Assembly: GCF_000003815.2 (NCBI RefSeq)
Contig: NC_049984.1
Location: forward strand, 25,741,330 to 25,805,329
Source: Branchiostoma floridae
Lineage: Eukaryota; Chordata; Leptocardii; Amphioxiformes; Branchiostomatidae
Direction: 5' to 3'
DNA: 64,000 nt
The notes under the pieces were generated by a model. The model did no database searches. It was not told the DNA's origin and saw only the letters and a program-made list of their open reading frames with translations. The translations under genes were made by a program, and so were the position numbers. Of this stretch, positions 45,800 through 58,800 are shown one piece after another; position 1 is the stretch's first letter; each line of letters begins with the position of its first letter.

Positions 45800-46520
45800 G
45801 GGTAGCGAGGCTCACAAAGGGTTTGTCAAAACGAGGTCATCTGTCATTATTGTAGCTGGTTACGAGGAAGATATAGAGACCAAAGTCTTCAGTCTGAACG
45901 AAGGGTTTCGGGGAAGGTTTTCCCGATACTATCCACTCAACTTCAGCGCATTGACAGTTGAGGTAAGACAAATTCAAATGGTTCTACTGTATACATGTGA
46001 TTTTGAGACTTGTCTTCAAGGTAGGTCTTGACCTATCAAACATAAATGACTAGATTTCAGACCCCCATCGACTTTCCTTGGTTATGCACAAGAACATACT
46101 GCTTCAATATTTCTTGTTCTTTTTTGGGCAAGGCAAATGCGTCTTACTCTCGTAAATAAGTGGTGTAGCTAATGATAATGATTGCAGTTTATTGCATTGG
46201 ATGATAACATTATGAAAGTAATTATTCCACTACCTAAAAATTGTATTGCCACAAATACATGTACATATACATGCACGCAATAGCCATTTCATTATCACCA
46301 CTCTCTCTTTTATTAGCAACTGGAAGAGATCCTGGTAGAAAAGATCAGAGCGGGTGGATACGATCGCAAAGACTACGATAGAGACTCCATGCTGGCTGCC
46401 ATCGAAGAGATTCCGGCAGATTACAGAGGAAAGCACAATGCCCGTCTCATAAACAGACTGCTGGTAGGCGCCAACACCCGTGACGAAGGAAAGTCAACAA
46501 ACCTGCTTGTCACTTTGGAG
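45800..46520 (+). CDS. AAA+ ATPase C-terminal half (CbbX/SpoVK-like), two exons
   Basis: Exon A (to 45962, donor GAG|GTAAGA) has SSVIIVAGYEEDIETKVFSL, NEGFRGRFSRYYPLNFSAL and TVE. Exon B (46317-46520, donor GAG|GTGAGT) joins in phase 0 and continues with LEEILVEKIRAGGYDRKDYD and a helical lid ending NARLINRLL. The string VAGY...(E/D)....N.GF..RF is the sensor-1 to arginine-finger region of CbbX/SpoVK-type AAA+ ATPases, and the second exon fits their lid (..HNAR.I.....). Walker A and B are not found in the preceding kilobase, so earlier exons are lost or lie in poorly readable sequence. It looks like ordinary coding DNA, not transposon debris. Confidence 0.65.
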
Positions 46521-46992
46521 GTGAGTCAGTAACATAACATTTGTGACTGAGTAGTGCCTGTCGGATCTGCCACATATAACTCTTGCAGGAAACCAGAATC
46601 TAAGGGTGCGAAAAGGGAAGTGGAGGGACCCCGTTAACCAAGCTTGAATCCCGTGGCCAACATGATCGAGCCCATGTGGAAGCGCCTATGTCAACACGCT
46701 GACCCCGGTCATGTGGACAAACTTGTAACAGCGATCAGGAATTGTCCGGATGGGCCATACACCATCCTTGCTGTCCACATAGTCGGGGTGACGTCAGCGG
46801 AGTTAAACAGTATTAAAGAACTTGCAGGGCTACACGTCTGCAGAGGTGATATCATGCAGGGGGTTCGTAACTATAATAGACTTATAGCTTAATATCGTAG
46901 TGAAAACGTTAATAAAAGTAATAAATGTGATCATTTCATATAAACTATGAGGAATTAGTTTGAGTGGAAGGTATCAGATTTGAAAGAGCTGA

Positions 46993-49065
46993 GTGCACCG
47001 TCTTGTACACGAATGGTACACATTCAAGAGCTGCCCTCGTCCCTACACACAGCTCCTGACGATATATGGACTGTATAATGGAAGAGTCATCCCGTTTGTC
47101 ATGTTTGTCATGGGGCTCATGACGGAGAGGACAATCGGGGCCTACCGTCAGATCTTCCAGCATGTGAAGGCCAGAGTGAGGCAAGTGACCCGCCATCACC
47201 TTCAACCTGGGCGAGACATGATGGATTTTTGAAGTTGGTCTCATGACGGCGACGCAGATTTCCGTTTCGTAAACCGTCGTTGCCTTCGAGAAGCGTCGTT
47301 GCCAAATTTTGGAACCCTCGTTGCCTTTCTAACCGGCGATGCCATTTCCGAGCGACCGATCGTGAATTCCGAGTGCTCGCGGCATGTTCGTGAAGTTTCC
47401 GTAGCTTCTCGGGAAGTTTCTGTAATTCATGAAAGAAGGACCAGATCTTGCTCCACTGTGGGAAGAAGACCTTCTCAGGACTGTAACTCTGTCTTCTACT
47501 CAGTTGAGGAGTACCGAAGCGTCACATGACGATATACGTACACCGTTTGGGGAGTACATTTGGCCACGGAGTGCCATGTAGATAGACTAGAGTCATTGGT
47601 AATCTAGGATTTTTCTCCGACTCTAACACTATTACAGTAGAGGGGGTGGGGTGGACTGAAGTCACCGGATTGGAAATTGGTAAAGGTTACTGACCAATTC
47701 TGGACTGGATCAAGGAACGGTCTGGGCACTTTGCAAGGAGCTTTTCAGATATTTCTGGGCTGCAACTAAGGTTAGGGATAGAACCTGATTTTGTACCTCT
47801 TCCGCCCTCACCACATTTTTGGAACAGTCCATTATTGAAGGAGGGGCTGGTAACATGGCTTAGAAACACAGGCAAGCGGCAGGCATTGCCATTCACGTAC
47901 CGTGTTAGTGGAGTTGGGAGTCAGTCAGAGTCTGACCAAGTTGGTCTGACAAACTGACTCACAACGTCACCAACACCTTTTTTCAGTAGACGCTCCACCC
48001 AAGGAGCTTTTACATCATATAGCAGACAATAGCTATAGAACTTGTAAATGTACCAGGCTCTTACGGTCAGGTCGATAATGTATGTATGTTTTGACACTTC
48101 TCACATGCATGACATTACATTGATGTGCGACCTCATTAAAGTGTCGGATTTACATACAGATGGCGTCTGGCAAGGAGCTTTTATCTTTGCGTGTGGTAAC
48201 AAAAAGAAATAAATTTGTGGACACTTTGCTCCTTCTAACACTAATTCACCCTTCATGTAGACATTAGAAGTAATAACTTTGATACAAGGGCTCAGAAATA
48301 AAGCACATTTTTGATAACATAATGATAAAATATCTTTATTGCAAACTCATGCCCGATGGCTAATTGCAAAAATACATGTATGAAAGTACAATGATGATAA
48401 TGATACTGAATGGCATGGTATACGATAACAAAGTAGGTCATCAACTAGTGATACTTCTGATATTTCTTATGCATACTGTTGTATTGTCAGTATACCGATA
48501 CCCCATATATAAAAATAATGCACTAACCCAGCCACTCCAAATAACATCTGTTTTGAATAAAGAACACTATCCTGTACAACTCAGAGTCAAGACATGCTTA
48601 TTCCAGTGTCCCTTACAGTACGTAGCAGCACAACACATTTCTGTTCTTCTACAATTTGCGAGCAAAGTAGAATAAGAAAAGATTTGAGCGATGATAGAGA
48701 ACCAGGCCCTGAGTCATATGCTTCGAGGGATGCAATTACCCACAATACTAAGTGTTCCGAGAATTCACGAAAATTTCACGAACATGCCGCGAGCACTCGG
48801 AATTCAAGATCGGTCGCTCGGAAATGGCATCGCCGGTTAGAAAGGCAACGAGGGTTCCAAAATTTGGCAACGACGCTTCTCGAAGGCAACGACGGTTTAC
48901 GAAACGGAAATCTGCGACGGCGACTGAAACGGAGTTTCCGCACGCAACCATTTCAGGATGCCACTTCCACTTTTGCCAGAGCCTCTGGCGCCGCATCCAC
49001 AATCTGGGCCTGGCAAGAGAGTACAAGGAGGATCGATCAATGTTGTCAACACTGTTTCTTACTGT
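46993..49065 (+). pseudogene. MULE transposase, split by a Mutator-type foldback element
   Basis: The left part (46993-47244) reads WYTFKSCPRPYTQLLTIYGL followed by YNGRVIPFVMFVM and MMDF, the start of a MULE DDE domain (TFK.CP..Y.QL.TI.G...G..IP). One extra T in a T5 run (47226-47230) shifts the frame right at the expected Asp-Phe-Glu. The right part, after 48925, reads TEFPHATISGCHFHFCQSLW followed by RRIHNLGLAREYKED, the conserved MULE block FP.A...GC.FHF.Q..WR...LGL...Y. Between them lies the 1662-bp element, whose removal with one target copy restores continuity. It is a different MULE subfamily from the fragment at 9.1 kb. Confidence 0.8.
47254..48915. mobile_element. Mutator-type non-autonomous element, 1662 bp, ~160-bp TIRs, 9-bp TSD
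   Basis: The termini GCAGATTTCCGTTTCGTAAA are inverted copies of each other; about 149 bases match with two or three mismatches and similarity fades near 160. The flanks show a perfect 9-bp target duplication GACGGCGAC at 47245-47253 and 48916-48924. Long TIRs with a 9-bp duplication are diagnostic of the Mutator superfamily. The centre (47420-48750) has no transposase. A SINE/LINE-tail-like piece lies inside at about 48320-48370 (minus strand). Confidence 0.95.
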
Positions 49066-49082
49066 TTTTAATTTTTTTTCAG

Positions 49083-49149
49083 CATGTGCCTCAGTTCCTG
49101 CGAAAGTACAACTACATCAATGACCTGTCCCGTGAAAGTGTTGAGCAGG
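49083..49149 (+). CDS. Small exon of unknown gene (HVPQFLRKYNYIN...)
   Basis: A strong acceptor (ttttttttcAG) and a GTATGC donor bound a 22-codon exon reading HVPQFLRKYNYINDLSRESV then EQ. A further possible piece at 49340-49378 (KSHTRNRRFHHWQ) follows an AG. It may be part of a transposon gene related to the hAT exons just downstream. No family is recognised. Confidence 0.35.
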
Positions 49150-49852
49150 TATGCATAATGTATTACATTGAAGTAAGATACACATGTTACTTGTTGCATA
49201 CATGTATTACATAAAAGTAAGTGCTATTCAACGTCCTCTTAGCATTGCCAGGGCTTTTTGAAAAGAAAAACTTACTATGTACAAAGGTTTCTGTTAGGGT
49301 GCACTAAGGTAATTTACTAAGAGTGCTATTTCTGTCCTAGAAAAGCCACACACGCAACAGGAGGTTCCACCATTGGCAGGATGAACAGACTACTCAAAAG
49401 AGCAGACACAGACGGGGATGTACAGCGGGAGACAGACCACCATCACAAAGCTGACACGACTGCAGATGTCCATACTGTGGTGGAGCAGTATGCTCAGATA
49501 GAAGTATTCCTTCGCCAACCAGAAAAAGCGTATGGTTGTTTGTTTCCCTAACTTCAAAGGGAGTGTCCTGTCAGCGAAAGTAAACGCACGCAAACAAGTA
49601 GTGTGGATGAGATTACTTTTCCCTAGTAACAAAAACCTGAAGGGAAGGTTTCCAGATACCGTCTTGCTGTCAGCATTCAAAATCTTCAACCCAGACGAAG
49701 CCGAAGATAACCACTAGCATAGATTAGAGGTATATCTAGCATAGTTTTCACCTTGTAGTCAAAGCCATGTGTGGTTCCTTCAGTTCTGGTTTTAGACATA
49801 GGGGTAATTCCATAAATGCAATTCATACATCTCTCAATGGTTTATTTTCCAG

Positions 49853-52800
49853 CTCCTCTGTGAGCATTATGCAGATGAAGTGGAAGAGCTGGAGGAGGTT
49901 GAGAGCAAACACAGCGTCTTGGCAGGTGTGCTGAAAACTCACTACAACGACCTGACCACAACTGAAATCCTGCGAAAGGTACTGAAAGTGCATGGCGACA
50001 CCATGCCCAACCTGGCCAAGTTGGCAGCAGCAGCTGTCATACCCGTGTCAACAGCAGGTATGTGGACTTGGCTGGCTTGCCTAGATAACATAATTGATTT
50101 GATTGTGGATACAGTTTTTGTGTTCATGGTTCTTAATTTAGAGATCCAAGATGGCGGCGAGTAGCAGGTTTTCAGAATAGCTCTCCAGGATTTGTCAAAT
50201 TTAGTGTCCAATTTATCGTTTCTAGGTATCAAAAACTTCACAAGTTTAACAGAGAAGTAAACCAACGTTGGACTACAAGATTCCGAACGTCGACCGAGAC
50301 AGGATTACGAAGATACTCGTTGGATTACTGGTGGAAAATAAGAGGATTTCGGATTGAGTTCGAAAGCGTGCCCCCCTCCCCAGCTTTCGGCGTAGTGAGT
50401 TCATAACTCCGGAAGAAGTCTCTGAAGTGGAACGAAGATTCCGAACGTCACATTAGTTACAAGAAACCGTCCGGATTTTTCTTTCGTATTCGGAAAAACA
50501 AGAAAAGAGCAGACGGCAACCTTCGAGTGTCACGAGCGCCCCCCTCCCCACTGAGACTACATGAAGACGCAAGTCCAGACGCGCAACCATGTGGCCCTAA
50601 CGAAGTCGTAAGCTCAAAGGCGGATTGGATTTAGCACCGACCACAGAGAGAACCGTCCACGGAGTTGACTCCCTACGACGAGGACAGAGGTTTTTTGTGC
50701 TTCCTTTTCTTCGGGGCGAACTTTGAATTTCAACAAGGCAACACGCAAGTTGGGAACCCCCCTCCCTGCCTGGAAATCTTCGGCATTCCACACGAGTTAC
50801 ATCACACACGAGCGGTCATTCTGTCCTTGACCTGAGGGATAACAAACAAGAAGAAACAAGGCATTTCATCTTCCACCAAAAAAAAAAAAAAAAAATGGCG
50901 GAAGGTGCCAAGAATGACCCCAGCAGGACGAAGCTGCGAAGCTCAAATGTGAGTACAACTATACCTGAACTTAACGGAAAAAAACAAACAGTGTCTAGCA
51001 GCAAGAAAAGCTCTGACAGAGATAATATACATAAATCTAGCGAAGCATACAACTGTGGCGACTGTGGCAGATTAGTCAAAGACACAGATAAGGCAGTAGA
51101 GTGCGAAATCTGTGTCATATGGTTCCATGCAAGATGTGCCAAAGTTTCTGACAGTTTATACCAAGTTATCACAGAGGAGCCTGACAACTGTCACTGGTTT
51201 TGCCAATACTGTAAACGTGGAGCAAAGAAACTGTATCTAAGTGTGGTAGCACTGACAAGTGAAATTCAAAGCATACATGAGAAACTAGACATTGTCACAC
51301 AAGAGCTAACAGAGGTCAAGTCAGGAATAGAAAAACAAACACAGCAGTTAAGAAGCAAGGACAATATATTGGAAACGAGAATACAGAACTTAGAAGAATT
51401 AAGTCAAAAGGGAATACCCCCACAGCAGATCGAGCTTGGCAACCTCACAGAGGATGAACTGCTAGAGAAGATTGTAAATGCAACAACAGACAAAGTAACC
51501 AGATCGGTAACAGAAGAAGTAAACCAGAAATTGAGCGAGAAAGAGGACCAGGAAGCAAGAAAATTAAACCTCATTGTTCACAATCTACCCGAAACTGGTT
51601 CCAAGCAAGGAGACATAGATAGTGTTACAGAGCTCTTCCAAGAAGAATTCAGGCTGAAAATGAATGTTGTGAACGCACAGAGGATGGGCCGACCCAACAA
51701 CGATAACACAAGACTAGTAAAGGTAACCATGAACAATGTAAGTGACAAAAAGCAGATCTTGGCCTTAGCCAAAGACCTACGAGAAAGTACACATGCAGTA
51801 CACAGTAAGATATACATCAGACCCGACCTAACCAAGCTACAACTAGAAGAGTCAAAAAACCTGAGAGAAACCTTGAAGACCCAGCGAGAAAAGGAACCAG
51901 ACAAAAGATGGATGATAAGAAGAGGAAGGGTGGTAGAAATCAAGTAAAGAAATGTGATATCCACGATTTACAAGTTCTATACACCAATGTTGACAATTCA
52001 CTTCTGAGTAAATATGACGAACTATGTACTCTATTGGCGAACAAACATTACGATATTATATCACTTGTCGAAATCAAACCCAAACAAGGGCAAACTCCCG
52101 ATACAGCTGTGATGCAGATAAAAGGCTATGATTTGTTCATAGGGGACCTAATGGCACAAGATACAAGAGGCACATGTGTATATGTGAATTCCAAGTTTTC
52201 CGCCAAGCAAGTGAAGCCACCTGTGGTGTTTCCAGATAGTACATGGGTAGTAATCAATGGTAAAGAAGACACATGTGTACTTATTGGAACTATCTACAGG
52301 TCCGGCACTCCGGGTCTAGCAATCACACGAGACCCAGCGCTGCACGAGATGCTGAAATGGGCTTCAAATATGAACACAACACATCTGCTTATTATGGGGG
52401 ACTTCAATCACCCAAGCATTGCATGGACCCCAGAACCGCACATGTGGACAACACACAGAGACAGTACCGACAATCCAGCATCTCGTTTTGTTGAGTGCAT
52501 ACGCGATAACTACCTACAACAGCACGTGACAGAGCCAACGAGATTTAGAGGGGACCATACTCCTACACTTGATGATCTAATACTTACTTTTTTTTTTTTA
52601 AATCATTCTTTTTATTGTTTTCTTCAAACAAAAATGAAAACAAATGGAGCATGGCATATAAAACAAGTTAACTGAAAGCACATGCGTAACAACAAAAACT
52701 AAATAAAACCAGTGAACAATGTAGATAATATAACAAAGTATTGTCAAGAAAGCAATGCAACCCCAAATGCACACAATTTCTTCATGCAGATAACGAAAGT

Positions 52801-55800
52801 AAACCCACAAGTTTTCCCCATTTTCCCATGTGTTTTTTTGTTTTGCCCGTACGGTTAGAGATGATTGATTCTAACTTAAAGTAATATGTAATATAAGAAA
52901 TAAATGATTTTATATTAATACACCAGTGTCGGTTTCTAAAGATAAACTGTTTTCCCAAGAGAAAAATAAGGTTGGACAGAGCTGGACACCGATCACTCAA
53001 ATCCCCCAAAATAACATTACAAAGACTAACATGTAAATGATCACCAGTATGGCTGAAGTACCATTCTTCCACCTGTTGCCAAAAAAGTGCTGCAAACCTA
53101 CAGTCCCAAAATAAATGGATGGAGGATTCTTCCTCTTCTTTACATAAGCTACATAAAGGGGACTCTATTAACCCCCACCTGTGTAATACTTGATTTGTTG
53201 TTAAATATTTAAATAATAATTTGTACTGGAACATACGCATGTGGGAGTCAATAGAGATTTTATATGTCAAACTATATACTTTTTTCCACATAACTGGAAT
53301 ATTGAAATAATCTTCCCAATAGTATTGCACTCTGTCTGAAGAACCCCATAGCCTGGCCTCATGCATAAAAAAGGAATAAAGATTTTTGTTAATATTCGAT
53401 TGGTGAAGCCAGCCTATGCCTCTACAGACGGGGATACAAACACTTAAATTTGGTGACACCTGCTTCAGAAGATTTTTCCAGGGTAAGGGAATGGCAGAAA
53501 TAATTTGATTATAAACAAACTCCGAACAGGTGTCACCAAATTTCAAAACATAATTTTGAAAGGATAAAAAATTATTTGCTGTGTCAAGAATGTCATTTAC
53601 GAAAAGGACCCCCCTATTATAGAAAGACATTGAAAATAATGGTTTTCCACCAATACATATTTGGGAATTTAGACAAAGTAGTTGCTGCTTCACTTCAAGG
53701 GCATTCTCAGGGGGACGTAGTTGGAACTTCAGCCATGCTTGGAGGACTTGTCTATAAAATACACTGATTGGAGCTTTCTCTTTTACCAACGTTTCAAAAT
53801 CGCTGGGTGTAAGCTGGCAAAATGGAAACGTATTCGTAGTAAATAAAGGACTAGAAGAAAACAACAATTTTGAGCAAAACCACTTTTCATTATGATATAT
53901 CTTGGGCATCCAAGACGCCTTCATTGTCAGATCAACAGCCCGCAAGTTTCTGAGTTTAAGGCCCCCCTGTTCATAAAGATTATATAATGTTTTCCTTTTT
54001 ACTCGTTCTGGCCCCCCTCCCCACAAGAACTGAAATATTTTTTTCTCGTATCTGTCGAAAAAGGCAGGAGGTGGGGACGGAAGAGACTGGAATAGAAATA
54101 TAAATTGTGACACTACTAACGAGTTAATAAGGGTAATCTTCCCTAACAGAGAAAGAAATTTCCCTTTCCAGGGATTTAAAATTTTATCTATTTTTCTCTC
54201 TTTTCTGTCAAAGTTAATATTTACAATATCCGATAATTTTTTTGGGATATGAATCCCTAAAATATCTGCGGGGCCGTCGGTCCATAGTAAGGGTAAAGAA
54301 CTCGGTAAAAAAAAGTTGCTGTCTGTTAAGGAACCTATACGAATTATCATACATTTATCAAAGTTGGGCATTAAACCTGACAACAGTGCAAAATCTTCTA
54401 AGTCTTTCACTAGAGCATACAGCGAGTCAAGCTTTGGGACAAGGGGGAAATTCGAGTCATCGGCAAATTGTAAAATTTTAGTTTCAAGACCATATGTTCT
54501 TAGACCCTTTATTTCCATGTTATTTTTAACTTTAATGGCAAGTAATTCTACAGCTAACACAAACAGATAAGGGGAGATGGGGCATCCTTGCCGGACTCCA
54601 CGGTTCAGGGGGAAAGCACTAGAAATATGGCCGTTATTAATAATTTGACTGAAAGTATCGTTATATAAAAGTTTTATCCATGCAATAAAATTGTCGCCGA
54701 AACCAAAATACTCCAAAACCCTAATAATAAAATCTTGTCTTATAGTATCAAATGCTTTTTCAAAATCAGCACTAAATATTAATCCCGGAATTTCATTTTT
54801 GTCGTAATATTCTATGATTTCTAATAGTCTCCGTATAGTATCACTAATACATCGCCCTTTCATAAAACCAGTCTGATCAAAAGAAACGAGATCTGAGATA
54901 ACATTTTTAATGCGAAGGGCCATGCATTTGGATAGTATACGGGTATCACAATTCAATAAAGTTATCGGTCGCCAATTTGTAATGAATGAGGGGTCCTTAT
55001 CCTTCCCTGTGGAGTCCTGCTTAAGGAGTAAAGTAATTAGACCTATTTTTTGGCTATCAGACAAATGTCCCACCCGAAATGAATAATTGAAAGAAGCCAA
55101 CAGTGGTTGCTTCAAACAATGAAAAAAAATCTTATAAAATTCAACGGGAAGGCCGTCCAGACCGGGTGACCTTCCTGAGGAGAAGGACTCAATTGCTTTT
55201 TGTAATTCAAATTCTGAAATAGGTTTTTCGCAGGTGTCACACTGGCCGGGGGACAAATTTACTGGGGGCGGTTCAGGAAAGAAAGGTCTAAAAACATCAC
55301 TATCTAACGACATAGGGGGCTCTTTAAATGAGTAAAGGTCAGCATAAAATCTTGTTTGGTGTACTAAGACATCCTCAGGATCGAGGGCTACAGAACCATC
55401 TGACTTAACAAATTTTGTCATATTCTTTCTTACCCTCCCTCTACTGTTAAGAGTCATAAAGAATTTTGTGCATTTTTCCCCTTGTTCCATCCACCTGGCA
55501 CGTCTGCTCATAATTAGGTTATTAGATTTCGTTTGGTAAAATAATTCCAATTCCTGTTTTTTACACTGTAGCTTGTCAAAGATTTCATTATCGGGAAATA
55601 TGTCTAATGCTTCTTGCAGGCTGTTGATCTCACACGAGAGAGAAACCTCAGTATTCCGACTTTGTTTAGATTTCCAAGATGAGAACTTAATTATGTGGCC
55701 GCGAACGGCACACTTGAACGCTTCCCACACAATATGTGGGTTTGCCGAATTACGATTAAATAGGAAAAACTCAGTGATAAAGTTTGAGGTTTCTCTAACG

Positions 55801-58800
55801 AAAACTGGGTCATTGAGAATCTCTTGGTTAAGTCTCCAATAACCGGGACCTCTGGGTGTATCAGACGTGGTCAAGGAAAGGCCAATTAAGAAATGATCCG
55901 ATCTCAAACTATCTTCTATACAAATTTTTTCTACAAAAGGGATTAACGAGAATGATGTCAAAAAATAATCTATTCGGCTAGCCTGAAGTCGGCGTCTCCA
56001 TGTGTAACGTACGGCTGTTGGGTGTTTATATCGATAAGCATCAATTAAATCTAGATTAGCACAAAGAGAGTTAATGGCCAAAAGGCTTTTTGGATGGTAA
56101 TTGGAGACTTGGTGCCCAGCTCTGTCCATTTTAACATCCAATACAGTGTTAAAATCCCCTACAATGACACTATATAAACCAGATGTTGTAAAGGCTTGTA
56201 CATTATTTTCAATATCAACAAAGAAAGATGGATCATCCGTGTTTGGGGCGTAGATATTTACTAAACAAAACCGAAAGGAATCAATTGTAACATCTAATAT
56301 AATCCATCGCCCTGAGTCATCTCTCACTGTCTGATGGACTGTATAAAGAACATTAATACTAATCTAATACTTACTAACGAACCAGGGATGGTGGAACAAC
56401 TATTGCACGAGGATCCACTAGGCGCTAGCGATCACGTGAAACTGGTGTTCAGAGCCAGGTTTGCGACGGCTCCCCCTGTGAACGACAGGAAACAGCTGAA
56501 CTATGAAAAAGCTGACTACAGCAAGATGAAAGAGAACATGGACTTAGACTGGACAAAAGTACTAGAAGGCATGACGACACAGGAGGCCTTCAACACACTG
56601 CAAGAGAAAGTAATGAAGGTGGTAGAAGAGAATGTACCGACGAAGAGAACGGGAAATACAACAAAGAAAAGCAAACCGAAATGGATGACACATGAGGCTC
56701 AACGTAAAGCCAGAAAGAAATTCCATGCATGGTTAAGGTACCTCAACACGAAAAGCAAGGAAGACTGGAAAACTTACAAAGAATGTAGAAATGCCGCAAC
56801 ACATGCTGCAAGACAAGCACGTAGAGACTTTGAACGATCACTCGCCAAGGAAGCTAAGACAAACAACAAAGCTTTTTGGAGTTATGTGAACTCCCGCAGA
56901 TCAGTAAAATCACAGGTGGGTGACTTGAAGGACACGAAGGGTAACTTTGCTACCAAAGACAAGGACAAAGCAGAAATATTAAATGTTCAGTACCATAAGA
57001 CCTTCACACGCGAGATCTACGACAACATGCCAGTATTCGATCCTAAACCTCTACAGACTCCGGTCCTGGACAAAATAGAAGTCACTGAGGAAATGGTTAT
57101 GGACCAATTATCCCAGCTGCGTCCGGACAAGTCCCCAGGTAATGACGGACTTCACCCGAGAATTCTTAGAGAACTGTCACACGAAATCGTGGTCCCACTA
57201 ACCAAGGTTTTTCAACTCAGCTTAAGTAATGCAGTACTTCCAGAGCAGTGGACGGAAGCAAGTATCACTCCTATCTTCAAAAAGGGTGAGAAGTCAGACC
57301 CAGCAAACTACCGCCCCGTCTCGCTAACATCAGTGCCCTGCAAGATGCTGGAAAGAATAATCTCAGATAAGGTGATTGAACACATGAGGATAAACAATTT
57401 CACATGTGAGCAACAGCACGGTTTTTCCAAGGGGAAATCAACAGTGACTAACCTACTCGAGGCACTTGACGTGTGGACCGAAGCCTTAAGTCACGGACTA
57501 CAAGTGGATGTTATATTTTTAGACTATGCTAAGGCTTTTGACACGGTCCCACACGAAAGGCTCCTTAGAAAGGTCGAATCCTTTGGCATTAGAGGAAAGC
57601 TGTTAGAGTGGGTACGAGGCTTCCTAACCCAACGAAGACAAAGAGTCTCGGTAAACGGAGCTACATCGTCCTGGAAGAGGGTAGAAAGCGGAGTCCCACA
57701 AGGGAGTGTACTGGGTCCCTTACTATTCATGATTTTCGTGAGCGATATACCGGACACACTGCAGAACTTTGTATCTCTCTTTGCGGATGACACAAAGATC
57801 TATGCAACCGTCGAGGACTGTGCAAGAGAAGGTCATACGACCTGCCTTCAGGCCGATCTAGACCAACTACAAGAATGGTCGAGAAAAATGCAGATGAGAT
57901 TCCACCCTGATAAGTGTAAGCCGATGCACCTTGGGAAGGGTAATCCCGGACACAAATACACAATGATCAAGACAGACGGATCAGTACATACCCTACAGTG
58001 TACAACGGAAGAGAAAGACCTAGGAGTACTCATAGACAGTAAGCTGAGCTTCAGCAGTCATGTACAGAACCAGGTCAACAAAGCCAACAAGGTGCTCGGT
58101 GCTATAAGACACACTTTCAAATATCTGGACATAGACTCATTTGTGTTGCTGTACAAAAGCCTGATACGTCCCCACCTAGAGTATGCAACGGTCATTTGGG
58201 ATCCAAAAACAAAGAGAGACAAAGACATGGTGGAGAGGGTACAGAGAAGAGCTACAAAGCTGGTTCCTTCAATCTCCCACCTTCCCTACTCACAGAGACT
58301 AAGGGCTCTGGGACTACCCACACTTCTCTTCAGAAGGAAAAGAGCAGACATAATTCTTCTCTACAAGATAACACATGGGTTAGTCACATGCAGAACCAGT
58401 AACCACTGCAACCTCTGTAGCAGAGCTATGCTCACGCCTAGCCTGGCAACCTCCACAAGAGGCCACTCGTACAAGTACCAGATACAGTGCTCCAAGGGTC
58501 CAAGGGCCAATTTTTACCCAGCAAGAGTGATACCCATGTGGAACAAGCTCTCCGAACAGACGGTGACCAGCAAATCAGTGAACTTGTTCAAATCAAGGTT
58601 GTCGGCTGAGTGGAACACACACAAGGACCTGTACGAATACGAGTTCTCCTACTGAACCAGTAGGTTGCAGTGAAGAAAGAACGAAGGAAGGAAGGAAGGA
58701 AGGTAGGAGAGAAGGAAGGAAGGAAGGAAGACCAGATGCTACAGCCCCGCAGTTTAACTATGTACAGCCTCATTACTCTAACGGGTACCTACTGGCTGTC

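Larger units (their letters stand above)
50146..58730 (+). mobile_element. Nearly full-length CR1-like LINE, interrupted by a second LINE
   Basis: The element comprises a leader from an AAGATGGCGGC motif (50148-50158, a YY1-type site as at many LINE starts), ORF1 (50895-51947), an overlapping ORF2 in two parts (51908-52587 and 56375-58655), a 3' tail of about 20 bp and a (GAAG)n tract (58674-58730). Without the inserted LINE it is about 4.8 kb, the size of a complete CR1. CR1 elements seldom keep their 5' ends. Both ORFs are otherwise open, implying a young copy. Exact ends are inferred; no target duplication was found, as is usual for CR1. Confidence 0.8.

Noticed and set aside
48594-49214. 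Single 206-codon plus-strand frame
   Set aside because: It runs across the right inverted repeat of the 47-kb Mutator element and into the MULE exon; it is a junction artefact.
57524-58033. Antisense open frames inside the CR1 reverse transcriptase
   Set aside because: Shadows of a long, well-supported coding frame; no motifs of their own.
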